DNA from: Hydrogenovibrio sp. SC-1
GTDB lineage: Bacteria > Pseudomonadota > Gammaproteobacteria > Thiomicrospirales > Thiomicrospiraceae
Assembly (NCBI RefSeq): GCF_002848135.1
Contig: NZ_PKGB01000014.1
Location: forward strand, 1-64,000
Length of the DNA stretch: 64,000 nucleotides
Direction: 5' to 3'
Each line of letters opens with the position of its first letter. Position 1 is the stretch's first letter. The translations under genes were made by a program, and so were the position numbers. Shown here piece by piece: positions 1 through 8,594 of this stretch. Below the pieces are notes generated by a model. The model was not told where the DNA came from. It ran no database searches and worked only from the letters and a program-made list of their open reading frames with translations.

Positions 1-332
1 ACCTAACTTTAAAGCCACAACCGTCTAATAAGATTGAAATTGAAAATCTCTTAGGTTTGCAAGAGGCCTATGTAAGGCTAAATCAATTAGCACAAGCTTA
101 TTTATTCAAATTGGAGTTAAGCGTTGGGGAAAAGTTGCCTGGCATTGCTGGCAGAACGAACAAGAACGATAGCAAGGTCTTCGATGAGCTCAAGTTTGGT
201 ATTTTGAGTGAAACTCTAACGCCGGAACAAATTCTTAAATTAATTGATATAGAAGGACTTTATATCAATGAAGTTAGTATCAATGATCCTGGATCATGGC
301 AAATAAAAGGACTCCAGTATGTTAAAAGATAA
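1..332 (+). CDS. C-terminal end of a pilus assembly protein (PilO-like), partial
   Basis: The reading frame is open to the left edge, so the true start lies outside the window; only about 110 residues are visible. The next gene, pilP, starts at 319 inside it, a 14-base overlap typical of tight translational coupling. In thin-pilus clusters the gene before pilP is usually pilO, an inner-membrane or periplasmic alignment protein. The visible residues carry no motif I can name, so the PilO call rests on gene order. Confidence 0.5.
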   Translation, partial: LTLKPQPSNKIEIENLLGLQEAYVRLNQLAQAYLFKLELSVGEKLPGIAGRTNKNDSKVFDELKFGILSETLTPEQILKLIDIEGLYINEVSINDPGSWQIKGLQYVKR

Positions 333-918
333 TTTTAAAAAAGGTCTTTGGCTTTTATTAGTTTGTGTCGTAAGCCCTTCTGTTTTTGCTGAAAAATCAG
401 GAATAGAACTCTCTAAAGAAATCTCTGCTATTAAGGCCGACACGGCTTTATTGAAAGCCAAGCTGGAGTTGCAAAAAACACGCAAGGCTCTAAATGATTT
501 AGAGGATTCGAAAAAAAACTCGTCATCAAATCTTGCCACACAAAGCAAAAAGCCTCCAACAATGGGTGCTGTGGGCGTTCCTTACACTGTTCCTTTTGGT
601 GTAAACCCATCTACGGGATCTCATTACGGTCTTAATGCCCCTAATAAAAACAACTTCAGAGGTGATTCACCCACTTACGGTCAAAACCCTGAACCCGTGG
701 TTATTTTGATTGAAGGTGCGGAGGATAAATTGACGGCCACCCTTTTAGTTGCTTCAGGCGTTACAAAAATTGTTCGTGTAGGAGATATCGTCGGGAAATG
801 GAAAATTAAGAATATTACAAGCAATGGGGTCGAGTCCGAAACCATTAAAGATAAAGAAACCGTCTTCTTTTCATTTGGTAATGCAAGTTATCAATTTTCA
901 TCAAACTCAGAACAATAG
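319..918 (+). CDS. pilP: Type IVb pilus biogenesis protein PilP
   Basis: 199 residues. An N-terminal signal peptide probably ends after VFA (about residue 24). A charged coiled-coil stretch follows (about 28-65), then a Pro/Gly-rich linker, then a C-terminal beta domain (about 130-195) containing VRVGDIVGKWKI. This is the layout of PilP of the IncI/ICE thin pilus, which links the inner-membrane pilus machinery to the outer-membrane secretin. It lies between a PilO-like tail and the PilQ ATPase, the canonical order. Confidence 0.8.
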   Translation: MLKDNFKKGLWLLLVCVVSPSVFAEKSGIELSKEISAIKADTALLKAKLELQKTRKALNDLEDSKKNSSSNLATQSKKPPTMGAVGVPYTVPFGVNPSTGSHYGLNAPNKNNFRGDSPTYGQNPEPVVILIEGAEDKLTATLLVASGVTKIVRVGDIVGKWKIKNITSNGVESETIKDKETVFFSFGNASYQFSSNSEQ

Positions 919-930
919 GTGGTAGTCGTA

Positions 931-2484
931 ATGAGTGATCAGAAACCTCTAACAATGATTGGTGAACAATTTGAGATAGATAACGATAAGCAGAAAATTA
1001 TTTGCCTTATCGATAACAAACTGTTTGTCGTTAAGGGTGCAGTTGGTAGTCCATTTGTATTGTCATTCATTAGTCGAATCAAACGTAATGGCATTGCCCC
1101 TAACGTCATTGAGACTACACCAGAGGTTGTAAAGTCAAAATACACCGCCTATGAAAATGACAAGACAAAGACTTCCACACAAAATCAGTTCACATTGCTA
1201 GTTGAAGATGCAGTTAAAAAAGGTGCATCAGATATCCATATCAGATGCACTGAGAACAAAGGAACAACTATTTTATTCCGAATTGATGGTGATCTTAGCA
1301 TTCAGATGGATAACGATAAGGACTATGAGTATGGTTACTCTTTGGCATCAACAATCTATCAGGCTTTAACCGATGTTTCAGATTCAACTTTTGAGCCTAA
1401 AAGAGCACAAGATGCTCGCATCTCTAATGAAAATAGTCAGCTTCCTAATCAATTGCATGGTATTCGAATCGGAACAAGTGCTCAAACAGGTGGTTTTGTT
1501 ATGGTGCTTAGGCTCCTTTATAAAACAACTAGCAACCAGTCATTCTTGGATATGGGATTATTGCCTAATGAGATTGAAGCCTTAGAGCTATTATTGCATT
1601 CGCCCACGGGTATTACGCTTGTTTCAGGGCCTACCGGTTCAGGTAAAACAACACTTCTAACATCTATTCTAGAAAAACGATACAAAGACACCAAAGGCAC
1701 TAAAAATTTGATGACGGTTGAAGATCCGCCAGAGTATCCGATCCTGGGTGCTGTTCAAACACCTGTTGAGAATGCGGATACCCAAGAAGAAAGATCTGAA
1801 AAGTTTCAAAAGGCTATAGCCGCAACTTTACGCCTAGATCCCGACACAATGATGATTGGTGAAATAAGAGACGCTGCGAGTGCTCAACTAGCAATTGAAG
1901 CAGCTATGACCGGTCATCAAGTTTGGTCAACGATTCATGTTAATACTGCATTAGGAATTTTGCCTCGTCTAATAGATTTGAAGGTTCAAAAAGAGCTAGT
2001 GACTGATCCCACCATTGTTAAGGGATTAATTAATCAGCGATTAATCAAAAAACTATGTCCAAAGTGCAAGGTTCCGGTGGTTGATGTGATGGATACATTA
2101 TCCCAATCTCAGAGTAAGCGCATTTCTAGAGAACTTGATTTGCAGTCTGTATACCTCACTGGTAAAGGGTGTGAACATTGTAATCACACCGGCACCAAAG
2201 GTCGTGTTGCAGTAGTTGAGGTAATTGTCACAGATCAACACCTGATGGATCTAGTTCGTACAAATGACATTAAAGGTGCCTTGACCTATCTGCGTAATGA
2301 AAAAGATGCAACCAGCTTAATTGAAGCTGCTATGAAAAAAATTGAGGAAGGCATTGTCGATCCTTTCAGTGCAGAGGAACAAGTTGGCCCTCTCTCTATG
2401 AAATGGGTTGAGGCAGACCACAAAATCACATCAACTGAAATTCATAATGATGTTGGGTTTGACACTGACGGTGGCAAATTATGA
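931..2484 (+). CDS. pilQ: Pilus assembly ATPase PilQ (GspE/PilB family)
   Basis: Hexameric cytoplasmic ATPase expected to power pilus extension. Walker A GPTGSGKTT is at about 233-241, followed by an Asp-box region (VEDPPEYP) and Walker B DTMMIGEIRDA at about 303-313. The C-terminal domain has two CxxC pairs (376/379 and 414/417), a zinc site typical of GspE-type ATPases. The frame is open from a GTG at 919, but the ATG at 931 is preferred because AGGTGG lies 8 bases upstream, giving 517 residues. The stop overlaps the pilR start by 4 bases. Confidence 0.9.
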   Translation: MSDQKPLTMIGEQFEIDNDKQKIICLIDNKLFVVKGAVGSPFVLSFISRIKRNGIAPNVIETTPEVVKSKYTAYENDKTKTSTQNQFTLLVEDAVKKGASDIHIRCTENKGTTILFRIDGDLSIQMDNDKDYEYGYSLASTIYQALTDVSDSTFEPKRAQDARISNENSQLPNQLHGIRIGTSAQTGGFVMVLRLLYKTTSNQSFLDMGLLPNEIEALELLLHSPTGITLVSGPTGSGKTTLLTSILEKRYKDTKGTKNLMTVEDPPEYPILGAVQTPVENADTQEERSEKFQKAIAATLRLDPDTMMIGEIRDAASAQLAIEAAMTGHQVWSTIHVNTALGILPRLIDLKVQKELVTDPTIVKGLINQRLIKKLCPKCKVPVVDVMDTLSQSQSKRISRELDLQSVYLTGKGCEHCNHTGTKGRVAVVEVIVTDQHLMDLVRTNDIKGALTYLRNEKDATSLIEAAMKKIEEGIVDPFSAEEQVGPLSMKWVEADHKITSTEIHNDVGFDTDGGKL

Positions 2485-3572
2485 CCAGTTATTTTAGGGG
2501 GCTAATGCAAGAAGATTTTTCTCTTCTCTTTGCAAAATTTCAGTTTAAACGAGATGCCAAGACGCGAAAGCGTATCTGGGAAAAATTGATTGTACTCATT
2601 CAGAATGAAGTGCAAATCCTCCAAGCATTAGAGGCTCTTCGTGATCGTACAAAAAGAATGAAAGGAAAAAATCATTATGTTGTCATTGCGCTTGAATCTT
2701 GGATTCGAGGCGTAAACGAAGGCCGATTTGTAAATGCTGTTAAGCCTTGGATTAATGATGATGAGGCAATGCTTTTGGTATCTGGGTATGAGTCAGGAAA
2801 GCTTGAAAATGCGCTTGAGTCAATCACGACTATCATGGATGGTAAAGCTAAAATCAAAAAAGCCATTGTCTCGGGGTTGAGCTACCCTGCCTTTCTGATT
2901 TTGGCTTTGGTTGGAGCACTTAACCTATTTGGAAACGAAGTCATCCCAGCATTTATGGAAATTGCCCCAGACGCTCACTGGTCTGGGTTGGCAGCAGTAT
3001 CGGTTGATTTATCTCATTTTGCACAACAGTACTTGAATTCTATTCTAATGGGGTTCGCCCTATTGATCATTGTTTTCTTTATTTCCTTGCCTAAGTGGAA
3101 CTCTGAATTAAGAGTTTACTTGGACAAATATCCTCCTTTCTCAATTTATAGAACGACACAAGGAGCTAGCTTTTTGATTGCGTTTTCAGCCTTCGTTCAG
3201 TCTGGCGTCAAAGTAAAAGATGCTTTACATAAATTAAAGGAAAGTGCAAACCCTTGGTTAAAAGAGCGAATTCAGGCAACTTTAATTGGCATCAATTCTG
3301 GTAAATCCGTTGGCGATGCCTTACTCGATGCAGGTCATGACTTCCCTGATCGGGAGGTCATTGATGACTTAGGAATTTACTCTAATCTGTCTGGTTTTGA
3401 AGATGCATTACGAAAAATTGGGGAAACCTGGCTTGATACAGCAATTGAACAAGTTCAATCCAATATGAAAGTGATTTTTGTTATTGGGTTGGTCTTTTCT
3501 GGAATTGTCATTTCAATCTTAATAGGAGGTGTTTTTAGTCTGCAAGAACAACTACAAGATGCTTTACAGTGA
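2481..3572 (+). CDS. pilR: Pilus inner-membrane platform protein PilR (GspF/PilC family)
   Basis: 363 residues with three hydrophobic segments (about 130-155, 185-207 and 330-355) and two related cytoplasmic helical domains, the layout of T2SSF/PilC platform proteins. It should sit in the inner membrane and couple the PilQ ATPase to pilin polymerisation. The start overlaps the pilQ stop (ATGA). The 3' end overlaps the possible GTG start of the pilin gene, so pilQ, pilR and pilS are probably one transcript. Confidence 0.85.
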   Translation: MTSYFRGLMQEDFSLLFAKFQFKRDAKTRKRIWEKLIVLIQNEVQILQALEALRDRTKRMKGKNHYVVIALESWIRGVNEGRFVNAVKPWINDDEAMLLVSGYESGKLENALESITTIMDGKAKIKKAIVSGLSYPAFLILALVGALNLFGNEVIPAFMEIAPDAHWSGLAAVSVDLSHFAQQYLNSILMGFALLIIVFFISLPKWNSELRVYLDKYPPFSIYRTTQGASFLIAFSAFVQSGVKVKDALHKLKESANPWLKERIQATLIGINSGKSVGDALLDAGHDFPDREVIDDLGIYSNLSGFEDALRKIGETWLDTAIEQVQSNMKVIFVIGLVFSGIVISILIGGVFSLQEQLQDALQ

Positions 3573-3619
3573 GTCACGAGTTACTTAATTCAAATTTAAT
3601 TAATGGATGGATATTTATT

Positions 3620-4216
3620 ATGAAAAACCAAAACAATAAAAGGGCAACGTTTGAAACAAACCAAATTTGTTCTCAAAAATTTTCACACAAACAAAAGGGG
3701 TTTACCCTGGCTGAGCTTGGTCTTGCATTAGCGTTGGGAACCTTGGCATATCTTGGCGGTATGGCTATGTATGAAAGCATTCAGCTTAGTCAGCAAACCG
3801 ATCAATTAACAAAAGATATTGATGCAATTGGTTCTGGTATTGAAGCCTCGGGAGCTGCAACAGGGACTTATGGGACAGCCTCTTTAGATGAGTATTTAGT
3901 TCGTGCTGGAAAGGTTCCTAAAACCATCACAATAACTGGTACAGCCCCTAATCGTGTTTTGAATCATAAATTTGACAGCACAATTCAAACGATGGGACTC
4001 ACTAACCACTATTATGTCTTGGCAGCTGGTATACCAGGGAATGCTTGTATGGCTTTATTTCAAAGTGCTGTGAGCTGGAATCGAATTTCAGTAGGAACAG
4101 CCCCTACTGCTGCGAATGTGACAACCATAGGTGATAACGCACCCTACACACAAGCAAAGGCAGCTGCGGCCTGTGGTCTGGAAGATAGCCTTAACGATAT
4201 TTACTTTATCAAATAA
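3620..4216 (+). CDS. pilS: Major type IVb prepilin PilS
   Basis: A long basic leader ends in KG, then FTLAELGLALALG, the classic prepilin peptidase site (cut after G) with Glu at +5 and a hydrophobic helix. The mature part is about 165 residues with two Cys (in NACMAL and AACGLE) that probably form the usual C-terminal disulphide loop. I chose the ATG at 3620 (198 residues) with GGATGG upstream. The frame continues to a GTG at 3569 overlapping pilR, which would add 17 residues to the leader. No prepilin peptidase gene is visible in the window. Confidence 0.85.
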   Translation: MKNQNNKRATFETNQICSQKFSHKQKGFTLAELGLALALGTLAYLGGMAMYESIQLSQQTDQLTKDIDAIGSGIEASGAATGTYGTASLDEYLVRAGKVPKTITITGTAPNRVLNHKFDSTIQTMGLTNHYYVLAAGIPGNACMALFQSAVSWNRISVGTAPTAANVTTIGDNAPYTQAKAAAACGLEDSLNDIYFIK

Positions 4217-4233
4217 ATATAGGGTTAACGGGC

Positions 4234-4332
4234 ATGGAAAATCAAGAAGCCAAGGAAGAGTCTGTTCTTTTTATTTTTGGGTTATTGGTTACGTTTGCTA
4301 TTGAGGAAGTGTTGAAAATGCTTTTTCAATAG
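4234..4332 (+). CDS. Small single-span membrane protein (32 residues), hypothetical
   Basis: A 32-codon frame begins MENQEAKEES and continues with a hydrophobic stretch (VLFIFGLLVTFAI) and a short amphipathic tail, ending at TAG. It starts 18 bases after the pilS stop, with AGGG about 10 bases upstream. Charged N-terminus plus one membrane span is the profile of a small regulatory or stabilising membrane protein. I recognise no family. Its only support is position inside the pil operon and the coherent hydrophobicity. Confidence 0.45.
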   Translation: MENQEAKEESVLFIFGLLVTFAIEEVLKMLFQ

Positions 4333-4387
4333 CGACGCCTTGTATGTTGCATAAACTATGTATTTATAAAATAGAACATAGAGTTAT

Positions 4388-5353
4388 ATGATGAAACAAA
4401 CGACAAATAGTATTTTGGACTACCCTTTTAGTGATCTGTATCTAAGTAAAGATAAGACTTATATGACTGGTGCAAAAATGGATCCAAACCCGACACTTGT
4501 GCCAGAGCATCTCAAAGAAGAGGCCAAAGAGCTATTTTCTTTATGTAAGAGTTCTGCTTTTGATCAGAAAAAAGATGAGCTCACTTTAAACCATAAGGAG
4601 ACGATATTTAGAGTCTCTTTAATGGAGTCTTTAAGCGAAACAATTTATGTTTTAAGGCGTATGCCAAAAAATGTTTTGAGCCTTGAAGAATTAAAATTCC
4701 CATCTTCATATATCAATATGCTTTCTCATAAAGATCTAACAGGCTTGGTTATTGTTTCTGGGCCTTTTGGAAGCGGTAAAACAACGACTGCGTCTGCTAT
4801 TTTAGAGAAAAGATTAAGGCTATTTGGTGGTGTCGGAATATCGATTGAAGACCCTCCAGAAATGCCGCTTGAGGGAAAGCATGGCGATGGAATCTGTTAT
4901 CAAACATGGGCAGAACAAGATGGTTTCGCAAATGCTACACGTAAAGCCGCCCGATGGGCACCGGATATTATTTATCTTGGTGAAGTGAGGGATGCTGAAA
5001 CAGCAATTGAAGCCTTGAAAGCATCCATTATGCGATTGGTGATCTGTACAACTCACTCGGATGGCATTGAGACGGCCCTTGAGAGAATTTATGCTTTAGC
5101 AAGCTCTCAAGGCCTGCCTGATGATATTAGTGGACTCCTTGCAAGCGGTTTAAGTTGTGTAATTCACCAAGAGCTGAAGCAGCGAGGCCAGGAAGTTTAT
5201 CCAAGTATAAAATTTCTATGGGCTCGTGGAGAAGCTTCAACACGAGTTAAACAGCTAATCAAAGCTAGAAGCTTTAAAAATTTGGGATCTGAAATTCAAG
5301 AACAACTTAACCAAATAATGATTAAAGATCGGCAGAAAAAAAGGGTTGATTAA
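4388..5353 (+). CDS. Second pilus ATPase, PilT-like
   Basis: 321 residues. Walker A is GPFGSGKTT (about 125-133), then IEDPPEMP and Walker B DIIYLGEVRDAETA, all intact. It lacks the long N-terminal domain and the CxxC zinc site of PilQ, so it is closer to PilT/TraJ-type ATPases, which drive retraction or accessory steps. PAPI-1-type ICE pilus clusters likewise carry a second ATPase at this place. Tandem start codons occur at 4388 and 4391, with only a weak ribosome binding site. The stop is 2 bases before the next gene. Confidence 0.8.
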   Translation: MMKQTTNSILDYPFSDLYLSKDKTYMTGAKMDPNPTLVPEHLKEEAKELFSLCKSSAFDQKKDELTLNHKETIFRVSLMESLSETIYVLRRMPKNVLSLEELKFPSSYINMLSHKDLTGLVIVSGPFGSGKTTTASAILEKRLRLFGGVGISIEDPPEMPLEGKHGDGICYQTWAEQDGFANATRKAARWAPDIIYLGEVRDAETAIEALKASIMRLVICTTHSDGIETALERIYALASSQGLPDDISGLLASGLSCVIHQELKQRGQEVYPSIKFLWARGEASTRVKQLIKARSFKNLGSEIQEQLNQIMIKDRQKKRVD

Positions 5354-5355
5354 CA

Positions 5356-5799
5356 ATGTACGTATTGGTCTTCTTCTTGATGGTGTCTTCAATCCTTTTA
5401 TCAAATTCTCTTGAATTGGCAGAGGTTAAGAAAGATCGAATCCAGGCTGTCACAAGTGATGTCAAAGTTGTTAGTTTTCTAGCATATCGAAAAGCTGTGA
5501 TTGACTATCGGAGTAGTAATCCAGCATTTACAGGTCAGCTGTCATTAGTCGATTTAGCGCCCTATTTCCCTTTGGGATATCAAGAAACTCCAGGCTGGAA
5601 TAATGTAATTAATACCAATAACATTTTTGTCTACACTCAGGAAACTATGAATATTGATATCTTAAGAAACCGGTTAATGAATTCAATGCTTGTTGGTCAC
5701 AATGATGCAGGGGGTTTAATTACATTATCGGGGTCACAAACCAATATTGCACTACCACCTATCATACCAAATGGCTCTATTGTCATAGTGGGGAGTTAA
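5356..5799 (+). CDS. pilM: PilM-like thin pilus protein
   Basis: 147 residues beginning with a hydrophobic anchor (residues 1-18) followed by a periplasmic domain. Length and layout match PilM of the R64/ICE thin-pilus family, an inner-membrane protein of about 145 residues thought to be part of the pilus basal body. It starts 2 bases after the PilT-like ATPase stop and is followed by pilV after 12 bases. No catalytic motif is visible, so the name rests on size, topology and neighbourhood. Confidence 0.65.
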   Translation: MYVLVFFLMVSSILLSNSLELAEVKKDRIQAVTSDVKVVSFLAYRKAVIDYRSSNPAFTGQLSLVDLAPYFPLGYQETPGWNNVINTNNIFVYTQETMNIDILRNRLMNSMLVGHNDAGGLITLSGSQTNIALPPIIPNGSIVIVGS

Positions 5800-5811
5800 G
5801 GAAGGATTTAT

Positions 5812-7443
5812 ATGGATTCAACTATTAAAAAAACTCAACGCGGCTTCACATTAATTGAAATGACTTTGGCCATTTTTGTCGCTTCTGTGGGGTTTCTTGC
5901 TATTGCTGATTATTCTCAAAAAAACGTTGAAGAGATGAAAACCCAAGTTAGCGGCGACTATATGGCCAGCATAGGGAAAGCGGCTAAAGCCTATATTGAT
6001 GATAACTATCATACGATAGTCGGTATAGCAACTGCTACAACTCCATTCGAATTAGATGTAAATACGTTAGTTGCTTCGAATTATTTGCCCACAGGATATA
6101 GCGCAACAAATCCATTTGGCCAGCAGATTAAGGTTCTTGTTCTTGAACCTCAAGTGAATAAGCTAAATGGCTTGGTCATTTCCACTGGTGGAGAACAATT
6201 AGATGATGTTTCTTTGTCTCAGTACGTTACCCAAATTGGTGCTTCTGGAGGTGGTGTTTATAGTGAAACGCCAACGGTCATAACTGGTGCCAGAGGTTTG
6301 TGGGAAATGTCGCCTGGTGCATTTCAGAATGCGACTGATTTAGGTAACTCCTATACCATTGGTCAGGGACATGCTGTGATTGCGTTGTGGTATGACAGCA
6401 ATCAATCAACATCAGGTTTTTTATATCGTGATCAAATCGCTAGTCATCCGGAACTTAACCGAATGAATACAGATATCGATATGGGATCCAATAATGTTAA
6501 CAATGCAACTTCAGTAAATGCCACAACAGAGGTCAAAGGGCCGGTTTTTGTGGATGCTGATAATAATTTTTTCTATGTTGACCCTAGCGGGGGTTCCATT
6601 ATGAACCAAGTTCAGGCTAATGCTTTTTATGATTTAAATGATGGAGCTTTCTATGTTGATCCTAATGGTATTTCAATCCTGAATGATGTAAGGCCATCAA
6701 TTATCTATGATCGAGATTCCATCAGCTACTATGTAGATCCAAACGGAACTTCTCACACTAATGTACTTCACACGAATCAACTTTTTACTGGCGCAAGTAT
6801 ACAAGCCCCGGCGATGCATGATCGTGATGACAATAATTTTTATTTAGACCCGAATGGTATGTCGGTAATGAATGATGTTAGACCATCAATTATCTATGAT
6901 CGAGATGATGCAAATTTTTATGTAGATCCAGGTGCTACCTCACACACCAACTCTCTTCATACAAATTTACTTTTTACTGGTGCGAGTATACAGGCCCCTG
7001 CCATGCATGACAGGGATGACAATAATTATTATATAGACCCAAATGGCGTGTCAAGAACCAATATAAACGTTCCCAATTGGATTGATATTCAAGGGGTTGT
7101 TACCGCAGGTGATGCCTGTTCAACGCCTGGTCGTATGGCTAAAAACTCAATTGGTCGGATACTTAATTGTCAAGATGGTACATATCAGTTGGTTGGTGCA
7201 GAAATGGTTATGAAATCCTCTGTTATATATGCTAATGCAGGGCAAACAACAACTTTGAATATGGGTGTAAAAAAGTTCTGTGCTCTCAATTATGTATTTA
7301 AAGATTCCCGATTTAGTGGTTCCTGTAGCGTAACTCCAGCGATGTCTCCCTTTTCCTACACCCCGACAACATGGACTCTAGCAGCGACTAAAGCCCCCGG
7401 ATCTGATGGACTAGCAACTGCTTGTAGTGCTGTATGCTTCTAA
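5812..7443 (+). CDS. pilV: Minor pilin / tip adhesin PilV with tail-fibre-like repeats
   Basis: 543 residues. A short leader KKTQRG is followed by FTLIEMTLAIF, a prepilin peptidase site with Glu+5. Residues to about 230 resemble the constant N-terminal part of shufflon-type PilV. Residues about 250-420 carry repeated units of the pattern YDxxxxxFYVDPNGxSxxN, including a near-identical 63-residue tandem duplication (291-353 and 354-416). The C-terminal domain has several Cys. In thin pili PilV sits at the tip and selects the recipient cell. The sequence GGAAGG lies just upstream of the ATG. No shufflon segments or rci-like recombinase are adjacent. Confidence 0.8.
   Translation: MDSTIKKTQRGFTLIEMTLAIFVASVGFLAIADYSQKNVEEMKTQVSGDYMASIGKAAKAYIDDNYHTIVGIATATTPFELDVNTLVASNYLPTGYSATNPFGQQIKVLVLEPQVNKLNGLVISTGGEQLDDVSLSQYVTQIGASGGGVYSETPTVITGARGLWEMSPGAFQNATDLGNSYTIGQGHAVIALWYDSNQSTSGFLYRDQIASHPELNRMNTDIDMGSNNVNNATSVNATTEVKGPVFVDADNNFFYVDPSGGSIMNQVQANAFYDLNDGAFYVDPNGISILNDVRPSIIYDRDSISYYVDPNGTSHTNVLHTNQLFTGASIQAPAMHDRDDNNFYLDPNGMSVMNDVRPSIIYDRDDANFYVDPGATSHTNSLHTNLLFTGASIQAPAMHDRDDNNYYIDPNGVSRTNINVPNWIDIQGVVTAGDACSTPGRMAKNSIGRILNCQDGTYQLVGAEMVMKSSVIYANAGQTTTLNMGVKKFCALNYVFKDSRFSGSCSVTPAMSPFSYTPTTWTLAATKAPGSDGLATACSAVCF
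6682..7059 (+). repeat. Tandem 189-bp repeat inside pilV (two copies)
   Basis: Copy one is 6682-6870 and copy two 6871-7059. Both begin AATGATGT and encode NDVRPSIIYDRD, then YVDPxGTSHTN, LFTGASIQAPAMHDRDDNN and DPNG. The copies differ by scattered mostly silent changes. The 63-codon period keeps frame. Similar shorter YxDPNG units lie just upstream (about 6540-6680). Confidence 0.9.
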
Positions 7444-7479
7444 GTATTTCCCCTGGGCTTTGAGTAAGAAATTTCTAAA

Positions 7480-7542
7480 AATTACAAATACTGGAACTTG
7501 ATATTTGTAATTGATAAAAAAATATTCGTTTTATTGCATTAT
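7480..7542 (+). promoter_or_regulatory. ICE regulon site 1: palindromic operator plus -10, upstream of 7584
   Basis: Arms AATTACAAATA (7480-7490) and TATTTGTAATT (7502-7512) are perfect inverted repeats around an 11-base spacer CTGGAACTTGA. A -10-like CATTAT (7537-7542) ends 31 bases after the tenth base of the right arm (7511), as at the other four copies. No -35 hexamer sits at the proper distance, which suggests an activator. The first gene of the downstream unit starts at 7584. Confidence 0.75.
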
Positions 7543-7583
7543 TTACTTGAATGAAAATCAAACCAATTCAGGTCAGGTGATGT

Positions 7584-8594
7584 ATGAGCGAAAACCTTTT
7601 AAATGAAGTTGAATACCCTTTAAACGGAGATTCAGAAAATCCAGAAATTTCTGAAATCGTCAAAAATGATAAACAAAAAAAAGCTTCCCGGCCAAAAAGA
7701 TCACTATTAAAGCTATTCTTTTTGATACTGAGTTTGCTACTACTGGCCGCAGTTGTTTTAGCCGGATTGTATATTTTTCAGTCTGGCCAAAATCCATTTA
7801 ATAGTGTTTTCAACCAAATATCTTTTGAATCCAAAACCTCAAAACTGGATGAACCTGAAGCTTCAAAACCTGATGGTATATCACCAGTGGAGGTTCAACG
7901 TCTTGCACTATTTGAGCCAGAACAGCCGATCCAAACGATGCGTATCAGAAATGATACTCATATCAAGAATGATATAGGTGAAACCCCAAATTTATTGAAC
8001 GGGCTTGAACCGGTATCAGATACCAAACTCACAAGCACTCAATCTGAAAGCATTATTGCTACCCAAGAGGTAGAACCTTCTCACGACCCCAGTATTACGC
8101 CTGTAAATCTTGCTAAATTTCATGATGACCTAATCGCTGAAATTGATTTAAAAGATAAAGAAATTCTCTTCCAAATTAATGCCCTTGAAAATGCCATTAA
8201 AAGTATTGAAAGATCAATAGAGGGATTAAACCAGAAGCTATCACGCAACTCTAAGAGAACCTCAGATAATGACCGAGAGCTTGCAAGTATCAAAAAGTTT
8301 GTTAGCGACGTTAATTCTAAAGTTAAAAAGGTCTCGTACCTGGTAAAAAAACAAGAGAAAAAAATACTCTCAAAAAAGGTTAAACAGGCATCCCCACCTG
8401 TACTTTCTTCCTTTGCTATTTGGAATGGTAAAAACGCTGTTTATGTAGAGTATCCAAAAGGCAAGTTAACGATGCTGTATGAGGGAGATATTGTTAATTC
8501 CTGGTTAGTTCAATCCATCAACTCAGTTAAAAAAGAGGCCGTATTCAAACGCGGGAATAAAACAGAAGTACTTTCCATTGGAGGTAAGAAATGA
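7584..8594 (+). CDS. Bitopic membrane protein with GspC/PilP-like C-terminal domain, ICE-encoded
   Basis: 336 residues: a cytoplasmic N-terminus of 40, one membrane span (about 41-66), a long periplasmic part with predicted coiled coil (about 165-265) and a C-terminal beta domain with LYEGDIVNSWLVQSINSVKKEAVF. That tail has the same G-D-I-V-x-x-W-x-V/I-x-x-I pattern as the end of PilP at the start of the window. It is the first gene after regulon site 1, so it is probably made with the transfer genes. It may connect the pilus or secretion base to the envelope. I do not recognise a named family. Confidence 0.65.
   Translation: MSENLLNEVEYPLNGDSENPEISEIVKNDKQKKASRPKRSLLKLFFLILSLLLLAAVVLAGLYIFQSGQNPFNSVFNQISFESKTSKLDEPEASKPDGISPVEVQRLALFEPEQPIQTMRIRNDTHIKNDIGETPNLLNGLEPVSDTKLTSTQSESIIATQEVEPSHDPSITPVNLAKFHDDLIAEIDLKDKEILFQINALENAIKSIERSIEGLNQKLSRNSKRTSDNDRELASIKKFVSDVNSKVKKVSYLVKKQEKKILSKKVKQASPPVLSSFAIWNGKNAVYVEYPKGKLTMLYEGDIVNSWLVQSINSVKKEAVFKRGNKTEVLSIGGKK

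Noticed and set aside
5812-7443. PilV as an active shufflon
   Set aside because: No alternative C-terminal cassettes, inverted 19-bp repeats or rci-type recombinase beside it.
7480-7512. Palindromes read as intrinsic terminators
   Set aside because: No T-run follows most copies, and the spacing to a -10 hexamer is the same at all five, which terminators would not show.
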